Shown piece by piece: positions 24,069 through 37,109 of a stretch of 64,000 bases of DNA; position 1 is the stretch's first letter, and each line of letters begins with the position of its first letter. Both the position numbers and the translations under genes were made by a program. The notes beneath the pieces were generated by a model. It was not told the DNA's origin and did not search any database. It was given only the letters and a program-made list of their open reading frames with translations. This DNA is from Coriaria nepalensis (Eukaryota; Streptophyta; Magnoliopsida; Cucurbitales; Coriariaceae), in contig CP114487.1 in NCBI GenBank assembly GCA_027186245.1, positions 3,353,501 to 3,417,500 of the forward strand, read 5' to 3'.

Positions 24069-27000
24069 ATGGAGGATAATGAATCTTGATCCGGAGAATA
24101 TGAAAATCACACGGTATGTTTTTATTTTGATAAAATTGTTAGATGTGTGTTTGTACTGTTTGATTTTATGTTTGAGTTTGATTTCTTTGGATTAGGGATT
24201 TGGATCGATCGCATGCAGATCAACCTCAGATTTTGGTCTAAGATATCCACACTGAAATCTGTGTTTAGGATTTCGGTCTAAGTTATTAATACTTGATTGA
24301 AATATGCTTTGTATAAATGAATTGAACTTAGTTATTTATTTATTTGGGGGGGATGTATCATTTAGACTTGCTTGGATGCTGAAATCTTATGATTATTTTT
24401 CTTCTTTGATTGATATTCATTCAAAGCTGCATGATGTGTTTGTTTTGATAAAGTCAAAACTTAATTGTAGAGAGCTGAAAATGCTTAGTAAATCATGCAT
24501 TTGCCATTTCCTAGAGGTTGATTAGAGGCTTTCATTCTCCATTGAAATAGTTAATGCCTTGATTGTCCATCAAACTCAGTAAAAAAAGAAGTACGAGACA
24601 TGGTACATTGTAAATGGTCATCCTCTCCATTACTTGATAAAAGAGTTCGTTTTTATTACTAGACCGAGATGTCACAAGGCACCGGCCATCTTATTGATCA
24701 AAGTTAGAAAAATGCTAAATTCTTGAATTACTAGTTCAAAAGGAATTGTGATATTACATGTGGTCAGCTTATACAGATTTTTGAAAGTATAGATAGTAGA
24801 ACTAAAAAGCGGTATGACTGAGATGTTGATGAAAAAGAAAAGATCGATGATCTATAAGTGAAGTTATGGATGCTTTATTTCTTGGCTGTTGCCCTTTTAG
24901 GTATTAAGGAGTCGCACAAATTACCAAGTCAGTATCTATATATAGTCTTGGATATTAAGTTCTTCGATAACTATCTTTAGAGTCAAGTAGTACATAAGAG
25001 AACTATTCAAAGTATCAAGAGAGATGACTTTGTGGAGAAGTCTGTAGGAGCTGCAACTAGGGAAAAAGTGGCTGTTAAGTGAGACTTACTCAATTTTCCG
25101 CTTGCCTTGTAGTCTTAGTTTGGATTTATAGTTAGTTTTTATTACTTAATACTTTTTAAGGATTTTGTTTTTAATTATTGTAGGTTTTGGCACTTGAAAC
25201 AATTTTAAGTCTTGGAGAGTGTTTTAGGGAGCTTTTAGGGAAAACCCATAAGCCACGAATCCTGAATTAGACCATGCATTCTTCTAAGCTAATGCTCAAG
25301 AACATCAATAAAGTTCTGAGTAACCAAGAGATTAGTTTTTATTCTGATCAATTATTATTTATATTGTAATTATTTAATTAACCGATTTATGTAAACTTCT
25401 TTTAATGATGGAGGCTAGATTGTATGAAATCTTACACTCATCAAGGAGGGAAGTATGCACTCCTTATATGGCCAACATTGACCCGTTCAATGATGAGGTT
25501 GAAGATGATATATTATTTGATGACTTTATTGGATCCAAAGAGAATATTGTTCAACGTGACAAGGAGGACATGGAAGAGGAGGAGGATTTAAATATGGAAC
25601 GGGCACAAGATTCTTTAGAGGGTGAGGATGAGATACTAACCCTTGATCGATCTTTTCCATCTACACTGACTGTTAATCGTGACATCCAGGATATGACGCA
25701 GAGGATGGAAAAGAAGATTGAGGTCGTTGGTAAGAAGATAAAGCAGATATTTGGTGGGCTATACCAAAGATTTGATAAGCTAGAGGGTAGATTTGGTGGG
25801 TTGGAACGTACGATCAATTTGATCTATAAGAAAGTAGGATGTGCATCCTATCCATCCACTGGTGCAAATGTCTCGGATGATCATAGTATATATGTCACAT
25901 GGTATTCATCAGTAGCGCATGATAAATAATGTTGACACCACTTCTCAAATGATCTGGGAGAAGAATGAAGTACAAATATTACTTTATCTAGAAATTTATT
26001 TAAAAAGAACTTTTAAACTTTCCGAAGTGTTATATGTTTTAATTTTTGTGAAGGGATAGCTAGAGATGGTGAGAATGGTAACGTTACCTATGAGATGCCA
26101 ATTGATCAACAATTAGTGATGCCTAACGCTATTCTCAAGTCTTCGTTCTTGGATCCAGAACTACTCAAGTCTCCATTCTTAGATATGGAACTGTTTCAGA
26201 AACACAGGGTATAAAACTTAATCCATATTGTAAACCAAATAAAGTTGCAAAGGGCTCTAATGATATGAGAAATAAGTGAGTTAACCATTAAACTTGTGAT
26301 GAGCATTCAAGCCAATAAGAAATTTTTTAAGGCATTAGGACCATGAGGGAAGTGGTTGCAAAGTTTAGTAAGCATTATCCAATTTTAATTAAACATTTCA
26401 TTTACATTTATAGATAATTTTACATGGAATCTCATTTTAATAAACTGACTGGTAGCACATTAATGAATGTTTGTTATTGATCTACATTCGGCTAGAAATG
26501 TACCTTAATTTATTCCCTTGGATTGGAAGAAAGTTTGTAATTATAATGGATGACCTCTTTAGTTCGACTTTGGTTGGGGAGACAAAAGGCACCGACATGT
26601 AGGTATGCATGGAAATCAAATTTATGTAAAAAATTTGTACCTTAGATTTTTACTACTATTCCATAACATGGTTGACTTTTGAGTTGTAATTACATATGGG
26701 AACGGCACAATGGCCTGTAAGCCCTGCTTTGGAGAATGTGTGTTGTGTGTACATACCGCTGAACTTAAAAAATATGAATTAGGTGGTCTTATTCATGAAC
26801 TTCCACAATTTGACTCTATATATTATGAATTCAAGGATAGATATTTAGGAGAAAACTGAAGTCATTACTATATGTCAAATGTTATGCAATGTCTTGCCTC
26901 AACTCATCTACAAGATTCCTAGTTTGAAGAATAAATATCATAAGAATTTGAAGGAGAGGCATTTCAATTTACAAATGATGGAAATACCACAAAATAAGAA

Positions 27001-27150
27001 AGGAGCAGATTATCTAGTTTATAAAGTTAAGTGTATAGAATTTCATATGATAGGAGAGTCATTCTGAAATATAAATGATGATATGATTAAGTTATATAGG
27101 CGTAGAATGAATACTGACCTTTATAAACATGTGTGGGACATATGATGAAG
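24069..27150 (+). pseudogene. Relic A: DUF1985 - linker - ULP1 (C48) protease gene of a Mutator-like element
   Basis: A short first exon from an ATG at 24069 meets a GTATGT donor at 24114. A DUF1985 region follows at about 24304-25080 (LKMLSKSCICHFLEV, then YETWYIVNGHPLHYLIKEFVF, then FFDNYL and VVHKRTIQS). An acidic, coiled linker forms a 174-codon frame at 25405-25929 (DKEDMEEEEDLNME; MEKKIEVVGKKIKQIF). A ULP1 end lies at about 26879-27145: MEIPQNKKGADYLVYKVKCIEF, then IGESF and a basic tail. In active ULP1 enzymes the second segment reads GxDCGVY, so the catalytic Cys is Tyr here. Such proteases process or remove SUMO in host proteins; their role in transposons is unknown. Stops and frameshifts show decay. 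Confidence 0.8.
24215..24290. repeat. Relic A 5' intron hairpin words
   Basis: CAGATTTTGGTCTAAG, CTGAAATCTG and GGATTTCGGTCTAAG lie within about 60 bases. AGATTT and AAATCT pair as a hairpin. The same GATTT-GGTCTAAG vocabulary recurs on the 3' side of relic A (27333-27735). Confidence 0.55.
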
Positions 27151-27159
27151 GAAACATTG

Positions 27160-27735
27160 TCTTATTTATTTCGTTTTCTATAATATATGAATATCATTAT
27201 TTATATTCATTAAACCTTACCCTTTGAACCCTAACTTTAAAATTTAACAACACTTAAAACCATACAAAACTATAAAAATTAGAATATTTCATCTAACATT
27301 AAAGAAATAAATAAAATTTAAAAATAAAAAAGGGCAAGATTTCAATCTAACTATTTGGATTGAAATCTTGATTCCGATCCAATATTATGGTCAGGAATAG
27401 TTTTTTTTTTTTTTTTTGCCTTCTTATACTTCCAACCTTTAAACCTTAACACTTAAAACATAACAACTTAAACTTAGATTAGAGTTAAAAAGTCTTAAAC
27501 TTGAAACCTTAAAAATATACCTTTAGAAAGTTAATGTGTAGAATGAAAACCTTAAAACAATATGAAACCTAGAATTAAACGTAATAAAATAAAATATTTA
27601 TAAAAAGCAAGATTTTAGTGTAGCTATTTTGACTAAAATCTTAAACCGAAATCTAGATTTGGGTCCAATTTGGTCATATCGAAATCATGTCCAAACCAAA
27701 ATTTTGATTATGGTCCAAGATTTCAGTCTATGATA
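27160..27735. repeat. Relic A 3' hairpins and AACCTTAAA-rich tract
   Basis: Two hairpins 270 bases apart share stem and loop. At 27335-27370, CAAGATTTCAATC pairs with GGATTGAAATCTTG around TAACTATTT. At 27609-27642, AAGATTTTAGT pairs with ACTAAAATCTT around GTAGCTATTTTG. GATTTCAGTCTATG follows at about 27720. Between and before them are AAACCTTAA-type words (27160-27560), related in style to the array at 37110-38215. Confidence 0.65.
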
Positions 27736-28099
27736 ATAGGTTTTGCTTTCTTTGTTTTTTTCTTTCTAATTTTCGTGTTACTTGAAAAAAATGACCTTAA
27801 AAAATCTGAAAACATAACATAACAGTTTTTATCAGATTTGAACGCTACTATCTTCTCTTTCTTTCTCTTTTCGCCGCCATTGCTCCTCTGTTTACCACAT
27901 ATTTCTCATTGATTTCACTCACAAAATTCACCTCTCCCCTCTTTTTTATTGCCACCCTAGGCCACTATTTATAAAGGATGAAAATTCTCTCATTCTTGAC
28001 ATTTCTTAAGAAATTAAGACGTATATCAAAATAGAAAGAAATAAGATATAATAATAAAGTGCCATACTAACCTCTTGAATGAAGGGCCAATGCCCAATG
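27736..28099. other. Spacer after relic A, no gene supported
   Basis: The CT-rich stretch at 27850-27950 looks like a leader but no coding segment follows. It may include the right end of relic A. Confidence 0.4.
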
Positions 28100-29080
28100 A
28101 AGAGATGATTTTGTAAAGTTAAGTTATGTTAATACATGCTAAGGCATGCAAGGACCCTGGGCAAATTCGAATCGGGTTGTTCTCCCGTCTTACCAATGAT
28201 CGAGCGCTCAACTAGTACGTACACAGGGCCCAATAAAAGAAATAGTACGAAAGTAATATTATCCGAAGTTATAGATATTATATGACTTTTGATATCAAAC
28301 TCACTTAAAACTTTCATTACTAAATTATAAATATTTCACCAGTATGTGCTTCATCTATAATTCTAAATCCTATTAATTTTTTATTTAAAGTACATTCTAA
28401 ATCTAAGTAATGAATATCACCGTAGAAATAGTCATCTTTAGAACGTGCATTCCAAATATCAGAAGTTAAAGCAAAAGTAAGATTTAAATCACCACATTCT
28501 AATTTTAATTCATCGCGTTTTTTTAAAGAAATATTCAAGTATATCAGATCTACTAATCTTTCTACTTGTGCTCCTCATAATAGACATTGTCACCAAAATT
28601 AATAAGTAAATCAGTAGCAGCAATAAGTCTAGCTAGATATTCTCTAGTAGTCATTAGATCATAAGTTTACGTACCAATTGTACCATCAGTGTTAAAATTT
28701 AATTGAGTTTGATTCATAATTGTACCACTTTAGGCATGCATTTTTTTTTGTGGTGTTTCAAGTGATTAGTTCCATCATTTAGACTTGCAACCAAAATACT
28801 TTTACAATACTTGCACATTATACCATTAATGTTCTCACCTTTCTTATTTTCGTATGGAACTCTGTCGAATGTATCCCAAATATTGGATGTTTACTTATTA
28901 CACCTTTTTGTGAGCATTATGCTTGCGACAATAGTAGTATCGATATTAGATGAATATGATGGTGGTAGTATAATTGATAGTATATTAAATTGTGCTAGAA
29001 CGAATAGTATCGGTGGTGATTTTGAACTGATTTCGACATAAAACATTTTCTCATACACATTTAGAGAGTTAAAAGTCATA
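28100..29080 (-). pseudogene. hAT transposase relic with BED zinc finger
   Basis: On the minus strand a BED-type finger lies at about 28720-28880: IWDTFDRV, then MCKYCKSILVASL, then DGTNHLKHHKKKC, giving Cys-x2-Cys and a His/Cys end. It is followed by a core fragment at 28538-28320 (LKLECGDLNLTFALTSDIWN, HYLDLECTLNKKLIGFRIID, HTGE) and by VLSEFDIKSHIISITSDN at about 28300. These are the usual landmarks of plant RICESLEEPER/DAYSLEEPER-type hAT transposases. The rest of the catalytic region and the dimerisation domain are missing and several stops interrupt the frame. A short upstream frame (28891-29079) may be the protein start. Confidence 0.82.
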
Positions 29081-29089
29081 TTGATAATG

Positions 29090-29579
29090 ATCTATTTCCT
29101 ATAAAAAATTTAAGAGTAAATAATTAATAATAATAAATATAACTAAATAAAATTTTAAGTAAAAAAATAGAGCATTAACATTAAGTATAATAATAATTAA
29201 TAAATAATAATATTGTTACCATTAAAAATTAATTAGCTTGGACTTTGGTTTAATTTATAGAAAATAGAGGATTAAGAATTGAGATTAAAGAATAAGGATA
29301 GGGGATTGAGATTAATGATAAGAAAATTATGGATTATGGAAAAATGAAAATTAATTATAATTTAGAGTATTAGAAATTAAAATATTAGATAAGATACTAA
29401 GAGAGAGAGAGTGTGTGTGTGAGAGAGAGAAAATGTGAGGAAATTTTGGGAAATTTTGGATGGGGAGAGAATTTAAAAATTATTATATAAGGGGGGGTAA
29501 AATAAAAGAAAAACAATTAAGGAGTAAAAAAAAAAAAATTTAACTCCCGCTTACAAAATTTGAAAGGATTTTGAAGGGC
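29090..29579. other. AT-rich spacer
   Basis: It includes a GA/GT microsatellite at about 29401-29430. No gene supported. Confidence 0.5.
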
Positions 29580-29599
29580 TTCCCTACCTTCTCAGATTA

Positions 29600-31345
29600 G
29601 TGCATATGCGACAGGCTTTTAACCTCCACATTACCCAAGCCAGGACATAACTCCTTTGGGCCGGACCTGAATAAGCTTTTATCACTTGGGTAAGCCTCCA
29701 CATCAGCCCCTCTACAATTGACAACTGGGTTGACACCTTCTGAGCTTCTTTACCCCGATCTTAGTAATTATTCTTCTCCACCAGATGCCACCTTTCCATC
29801 AGATATAAACTCTCATGCCGCCTGTACTCAGCCTTTCTCCTTGTCTTCTATGCATGCACCACCGACCTAACCTCCTCCATCTCAAACACATACCATGAGA
29901 ACTCACGCCATGAACCATATATTTAAACCAAAAGTGATGAATCTAGTTACTAAACACGATATATCTCTTAAGGTCGAACCCACATGTGTCTCTCAAGCTA
30001 TGAAGCACCTTAAATGGCGTTAAGCTATGTCCAATGAGTTCATGGCCCTCCATCGACACGGCATATGGGACCTTGTCCCTGCCTCTCATGCTCTAAATCT
30101 TGTCGAGTGTAAGTGGGTTTTTTGGATAAAACAAAAACCCGATAGATCCATAGATCGCTATAAAGCTCATCTTGTGGCAAAGGGGTTTCATTAATGATCC
30201 GGTCTAGATTATTTCAAGACGTTCAGTCCAGTTGAGCTTGTTACTATTCAAATAGTCCTCTCTATTACCGTCATGCGAGGTTGGTATGTTTGACAACATG
30301 ATGTTAACAATGCTTTCCTTCAAGGCACTTCAATGGTGACTGTTTATATGATGCGACTAGTTGGGTTCGTTGATTCCTCTCTACCGACCCATGTTTTCAA
30401 GCTTCAAAAATCACTATACGGCTTCAAGCAAGCTCCTCATGCTTGGGACTAAACACTCAACTCCATTCTCCTCTGATTCAGCTTCACCCAAGCATGTTCC
30501 AACACATCTCTCTTTGTCATGCACCACGGTACATCCTGCACTTACTTTCTTGTTTATGTGGACGACCTTCTTATTACCAATAATGATTTTGCTCTTATGT
30601 CTAAGATTATTCGTCAACTTTATGCCCGCTTCTTAGTTAAGGATCTGGGTTCTCTCTTTTACTTCCTCAATGTCGAAGTTATTCATTGTCCTGAGGCACT
30701 ATTTTTAACTTAGCAAAAATATATCTTAGAAATTCTTACTCTAGACAATATGGATGGTGCCCCTCCCCTTCACACGCCTATGGCCCCATATGTTTTGCTA
30801 TCCATAATTGACTATCGCCAAGCTATCGGTGCACTCCAATACCTCTCCCTAACTTGGGTTGACATTGCATTTCCAGTAAGCTGCCTTGCTCAGTTCATGG
30901 CCGCTCCTAAACTCACTCATTAAACAGTCATCAAACGCCTTCTTTAGTATCTCAAAGGCACTCTCGGCCATGACCTATTACTTCGTTATTTTATGGACCT
31001 CAATCTTACTGTCGATGGTGTTTGGGTTAGCAATCCGGTTGATTGCGCATCCATGTTTTTTTTCATCATATTTCTTGAACCCAACCCAATTGCTCGGAGC
31101 TCACAAAAATAGCACGTCGTTGCCCGGTCTTCAACTAAGGCTGAATAATATGCCCTTGCATGCACCACCTCTGAGGTAAGTTGGATACAAAACCTCTTCT
31201 CCAAGCTACTACTCCCACTACATCGCCCACCTCTTCTCTATTATGATAACATCGGTGCCACTCATCACTCACTGCATCCGGTCATGTACTTTCGCATGAA
31301 ACACAAATCCTTTGAAATTCATTTTATGTGTCGGTCTTTATTGTG
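29600..31345 (+). pseudogene. Second Ty1/copia pol relic (reverse transcriptase and RNase H)
   Basis: The plus strand, with frame changes, reads a copia reverse transcriptase: MSNEFMALHRHGIWDLVP, then [46 protein letters not shown] and an intact YVDDLLIT at about 30557. RNase H follows with QAIGALQYLSLTWVDIAF and SSTKAE near 31130, then DNIGATHHSLHPV. It is GC-richer than its surroundings and belongs to a different copia lineage from the relic at 7.2 kb. Stops at several places make it non-functional. LTRs, gag and integrase were not seen, although Pro/Ser-rich sequence at 29600-29900 may be the linker before the reverse transcriptase. Confidence 0.87.
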
Positions 31346-32275
31346 ATATAACATACACTGGTAATGATGAATAGATGACTTATGCCTTTATAGTATTTCA
31401 TATATCTCTTAGATCTAAGTTATCATTCTTTCGTCCAAAATTTTTGTAATTCTCATTTTATGTGTCGGTCTTTATTTTGATCATAAAAATAATGGACATA
31501 ATTATAACTTTCATTTTTACTATATTAAAAAATAATAGCATTGAAAATATGAAAATTATATGAAAATATGCAAAAAAGTGGGAGAAATACGAAATCAAAA
31601 TATATATGTGAGAGGCGAAGACTAGAGTAAGATGAGAGGGAGTACTTATTTATAAATAATTTTCTTTACTAATAAAAAAGAAAAAAATTAACGTAAATAA
31701 TTATTATTTTTATTAATGTAATATTCTACATTTATAATAGATTTTCAAATTCAAAAATTCATTTCTATAAGTTATAATATTATCAAACAAAAATTATGAT
31801 AATATTATAATGATTATCAAAATAAAGATTATAAAAATATTATAGTGATAATAATAATTATAGTTATTATAGTGATTATTAAAATAAAAATTATGATAAT
31901 ATTATAGTGATTATAATAATTATAATAATTATACTGATTATCAAATAAAAATTTTAAAAAATTATTATAAAATATGTGATGATAATATTTTAATAAATTT
32001 GATTATAAAATGACATATTATATGAAATTAAAAATATACGCGTAACATAATTTTATGTATAAACTCAACTGTTATTATATATTATATTAATTTTGATGCT
32101 TACCACAATTTAATTTGAAGTATCCATGCGTTAATGGTAATTAAAAGGGAAAAAATCGATATTAATATATTTTGTAACATAAAATGTTTAAGAGGAATTA
32201 TTGGGTCTAGTCACAATCCTATGAATAATATAACGCGATAAATGAGGTGATATGTTTGATTGATATTCACGCTTC

Positions 32276-32311
<36 letters not shown>
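31346..32311. other. AT-rich spacer with degenerate tandem repeat and poly-T
   Basis: At about 31770-31960, ATTATAGTGATTAT-AAAATAAA-AATTATGATAAT blocks recur about three times. A run of 30 T occupies 32281-32310. No gene supported. Confidence 0.6.
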
Positions 32312-32312
<1 letters not shown>

Positions 32313-33555
32313 CAAAACACAAGTTTCGAATTGAAGGAATGAAGTTTGCGTTTCAATTACCATAATTTCATTTCAGAGTTCTGTAAATGTATGAATGGCG
32401 ACACAGTCCAATTTTGACGGACTCTGATGTTGATCAATGGATTGTAGGCTGGCCCACAGAAATCGTAATCAGAGTAAAACCCAAGCGTAAATTATTGCCG
32501 CCACAATAGCAAGATCCCAACTTGACTATTTGTTAGGGCAATTATCACGTGTTTGTTGACCTGGTGCTGCGTATCATTATTGAAATATTAAGGTGTTATT
32601 TAGTAATATATTTTATTTTTTATATTTCGAAAATTAATTTTTTTATAATAATAATAATAAATTAATTTTTAAGTATTAAATTTGTTTGGTTTTTATTGAT
32701 AAAAAAATCGAATATTTAGTATTCTAAATGTAAAATTTATTTTTGAAAATGTAAAAAATTATAATTCATGATTTTTGTATTTTACTTTTTTTGCATAAAT
32801 TTTTCCTAATTTTTAGATAAAAATTAATACAAAAATAGTGACCAAACAAACTTATCCCCTCCCCCCTCCGGCCTCCGGAAAAACCGATTTCATATTTCAA
32901 GATGCAAAAAATATTTTTGAAAAACGTTACCCAAGCATATAATAAGAGTTTTGATCTAACGTTTAGGGCCCTCATTTCCTATCGAATTATGGATAAATTT
33001 ATGATAAGAGAGGCTCATAATTTTAGGATTAACAAGTATTTAATTCTATATAGTTTGATGATTCTGATACCTTATTGACTAGTGTCAACATTGAGATGAT
33101 TTTTTCTAAGAATTTTATAATAGATTATTTTATTTTAATTATATAAAAATTAAAATAATATATAATATTAATATATATAATTAAAATAAATTAATCATCA
33201 TAAATATAATATATCCAAAAAAAAATTTATAATATATCAACACATTTTAATAAAAGAAATTTTAACATGAAAAAAATGAGTCAAAATTTCGTGCTCTTGG
33301 TAAATGTTGTCAACGTCTTTCCTCCATTATTGCAATCGGGAAAGACACTTCACATGATGTTAAACAATCTATGATGTTGCTACACTTTCGGAACAGAAGT
33401 TTATAAAGAAGGGAGATTTCATTTTACTTTCTATAATTATGATTACAACTAAAAAGCAAAGTCACGACGATTACTTTCAACTTTTGTTCCTAGATATTGT
33501 ATAGCGTCTAAAAGGCTCTCTCTGCAACAGAAATTTTAAGTGTAGCATTTTATTG
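32312..33555. other. Spacer, no gene supported
   Basis: AT-rich, with an imperfect poly-A and TA content. Nothing coding was recognised. Confidence 0.5.
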
Positions 33556-33988
33556 TGCAAATAGTCCTCCATTTTATAATTAATTAAAAAAATATTAATA
33601 AAACTTGAAATTATTTTAATACTCTTTATTAAATCAGCATGCGAAATTATTTTTGTATCCTCCTCTCTTTCCTTCTTTTCCTTTTTTCCCTCACAAGCTC
33701 CATGCTAACCTGTAATGGAAAAAAAAAAAAATAATGACCAAACTGTAAAATGAAAGTTCTATTATAATTGGATTTCCCATTTTCATCACTTCTAATCTGT
33801 TCTCTAATATTTCATTTTTTCCTCCTTCGACTTTCATTTGCAAGCTTCCGCATTCACTTTCCTTATTCAAAATGTTTGAAGATATCATTCATTTCTCTTT
33901 TAATCATTAAAAAAATTATAATTTTATCTTCGTATTAAGTTTTTCGTTCCGTTCTGCAAAGGAATTGAAAAATTTTGAGGTCTGTAAT

Positions 33989-36545
33989 GGTGTCTGAAAA
34001 TTTAGATTTGACTTGTAAAACTCGATGGTGTAAACATTGTTCGAGCATTAGTAAATGGCATCAAGCAATAATATGTAATTTTGTTTTTTTCTTACATTAT
34101 CGATTTAGGGGGTTTTTTCTTCTTTGTACAGAAATGAACACTCTTTTCATAATGATATATTTCGATGGTGAATGGAAGGAGAATTTGAAACCAAAGGACA
34201 AAGAGAAGAAATTGTATTGGCATGAAAATAAGACGGATAGATCAACTGTAGCTTTGGTTAGATCTAATCTCATGTATACTCAGCTAATGGAAGTTATGTG
34301 TAATTATATCGAGATAGATCATAATGAATTCAATTTGCAACTATCGTACAAGTCATGAAGTAAAATATTATCTTCCCTGCTATATATAAAGTGACGAAAA
34401 TGTGAAGGAATTTTTGTGTCATTTACAATTTAACAATGAAAAATATCTCATGTACGTGAAATTGATTATGAAGACTCAGATAGACACACATGGGGAAAAG
34501 CATCGTCAATTACCTAACCTTCCTAATGTTGATGATCTTCTTAGTAGAGACATATTTGATCCTATTGCTAATAATCACGAGGATTGTAGGAGTAGTGTAC
34601 CTATTCATGTTGCTAATAATCTTAATAATATGGATTTTTATAATTACAATCATGGTAGTGACGAGAATTCTAATGAGGATGGTGATGTCGATGTTGAAAC
34701 AATTGAGGAAGAACTTGACACTAATCACAAAAATGAAGCCAATATTGATAATATAGGTTACATGGATGACTTGTTTATGAGAGTAAGACTCCTTGGGAAT
34801 CTGAAATGTAAATGAAAATGATAGTTTTGTTATCCCATCCCCATTGCTTCTTAGCCCTCCGCATACGTTAAAAGCATTTTTGTTTCAGTTTTTTCTTGCC
34901 AATCAAGCAGAGGAGAGTCTTATCTTAAATAGTACTTTATCTCGAAGAGCGAACTAAAAGCAAGTCTACATATGCAAATGATTTGACGGAATTTTGAGTT
35001 AAAGGTTAAGAAGTCGAACAAAATTATATTTATTATTGTGTATAAATCTAAATTGCTAGTGGTGGATCCGTGCAATGGCAAGGAAGAATTCTTTATTTTT
35101 CCAAATACGAATCTATAAAGATCAACACACTTGTAATCTTACATTTAGGTAAGACAATCATCGGCAAGCATCAACATCTATGATTTGACGAAATTTGAAG
35201 GACTAATACAAGGATGTAACGAGGCTTCTAAAGCACGAGTTCTTATTGATATTGCCACATTGATCTCAGGTTAAAAATTAATTATTGAAAAACATGAAAA
35301 TCAAGTTTTATCGCACATGACCTTATTAAGGTAAGTCCGAGGATAGTAACAAAGATTTACTACTTTACACATGCATGATTAAAATGGCTAATATGGGTTC
35401 TGTAGCTTTACATGTGGCGGATGCAAATAACATATTTTTTATTATTAGTTAATGGCCTTTGGAGTAGCAATCAAGGGCATTAGATTTTTTAGAAGGGTTA
35501 TTTGCATTGATGGAACATTTTTTAAAGGAAAATACAAAGGCACGCTCCTGTCTACAATTGCTCAGAGCGGTAATAACCATCTTTATCCAATAGCATAGGC
35601 TATAGTTGATTCGGAGAATGATGCATTATGGACTTGGTTCTTAAGTCATCTAAAGGGTATGGTTCTTGATGGTGGAGATTTGATTTTTATATCATATTGA
35701 ATAAGGAATATTAACAACGTTATATGAAGTGTTTACCTGAATGCAAAGCAAGATGCATACATGTGGCACCTCGAGCAAAATATTAAGGCCTAATTCAAGT
35801 ACGGTGGACTTTTGTAACTATTCTTCAAGACGGCTAAAACATACAAGTTCGGGATTTCACACATACTTCAACAAGATTAAATCCCAACATTCCGATGTGG
35901 CAACCTATGTTGAGACCGTTGGATTTCAACATTGGTCGAGAGCTCATTTCAATGGTGACTAATAATATTGCGGTGTCATTTAACGCTTCATTAAAAGATG
36001 CGCGTAATTATCCAATTATAGTGTTGCTTGACATTATCAAGAAGATAATGACACCTTGGTTCTACAAATGGAAATGCATAGTGAATGAAACAAGAACTCC
36101 ACTAACTTCTGAGGTAAAGAAAGAGCTAATCAAAAGACATAACTGTATCTTTAACAATGAGGGTTGATAGTGTGGACGACGATACATTTGAGGTGATCGG
36201 TAGTTTTACTGCTACCGTGTACTCATACCATTATGGCATCGAGTTACCGTAATGTTACACTATAGAAGTCATGTGTAGAATACTTCACGACATTAAATTG
36301 GAGGCAAGCGTATACATACTCTATTTATCCAATACCATCGTCGGATTATTAGGATTTTCCTGAAAATATCTACGGTACATTATTATTTTACCCTTTGTCA
36401 TACGTAAACAATATGGGAGACCTAAAAATATATATACACCTTCAAGGGGGGAATAACTATAAAAGAGAAATAAGTGTAGTAAGTGTGGTGCTTTTGGACA
36501 TAATAAGACAATATGTGGGAACCCGATTTCAGTATGATGGGGTTT
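33989..36545 (+). pseudogene. MuDR-type (MULE) transposase relic
   Basis: Domains in order: an N-terminal MuDR region at about 34150-34350 (YFDGEWKENLK, QLMEVMCNYIEIDHNEFNL); an acidic Asn/Asp/Glu-rich stretch at about 34530-34760; and a MULE catalytic domain at about 35485-35700 (FFRRVICIDGTFFKGKYKGT, LYPIA, VDSENDALWTWFLSHLKGM), keeping Asp at 35509 and Asp at 35608. Then come VGFQHWSRAHFNGD and NIAVSFNASLKDARNYPIIV at about 35915-36020, and a CCHC zinc knuckle at about 36471-36518 (KCSKCGAFGHNKTIC) preceded by GRPKNIYTPSRGE. Active proteins of this type cut and move the element. Multiple stops and frameshifts mean this copy is dead. Confidence 0.88.
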
Positions 36546-36714
36546 GTATTGTATTATTTGATATAGTAACCTTTTTTATTCATGTAATCCTGATGATTTG
36601 ATGATTCATGTAATCCTAATGATTTGATATGATCTTTTTGTATTCAAAGCTTTTCATGTAATCAAATCTTGCATATGGTTTATAGAGCTACTCTTTTTAT
36701 GATAAGTATGTCCT

Positions 36715-37109
36715 CATATCGAGAGAGTTCGAAGGGGCATTGAAAGCCCCAGTGAGCAATCGAGATAAGGTCACAGAGTTCTACGTCTCTGTCCCCATAT
36801 CTCGATGCTCAATGAGTCTTTCAATGGTCTTTTCGAGATTAGATCACAAAAACTTATGAGTCTTTGTCCCTATATCTCGATACATGATGTGGCCTTAAAA
36901 GTTTCCATCGAGTCATTACGATTAGGTCATAGAGACTCAAAAGTCTCGATGGGGTGAGAAGTCTTTGTGACCTAATCTCGATGACTCAATGGAACCATTG
37001 AAAGGCACATCAAGCATTGAGTTGAGCTCATAGAGGCATCTGAGTTTCTCTGACCATAGTTAGAAAGGTCCATGGGGGTTTGAAAGACCTCATCGAGCAT
37101 CGAGATGAA
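36715..37109. repeat. Relic B hairpin block 1
   Basis: Several consecutive foldbacks share a vocabulary. At about 36733-36830, GCATTGAAAG...CAATCGAGAT..GGTCACAGAG pairs with CTCTGTCCCC..ATCTCGATGCTCAATGAG..CTTTCAATG, arms of about 44 bases. At about 36829-36885 a shorter one has CGAGATTAGATCACAAA. At about 36902-37000, TTCCATCGAGTCATTACGAT..GGTCATAGAGACT pairs with AGTCTTTGTGACCTAATCTCG..GACTCAATGGAA. The same words occur at 38225-38475 and 41170-41640. Confidence 0.75.

Noticed and set aside
30361..30636. 91-codon frame in the second copia relic
   Set aside because: Out of frame with the reverse transcriptase, which is the one with family motifs.
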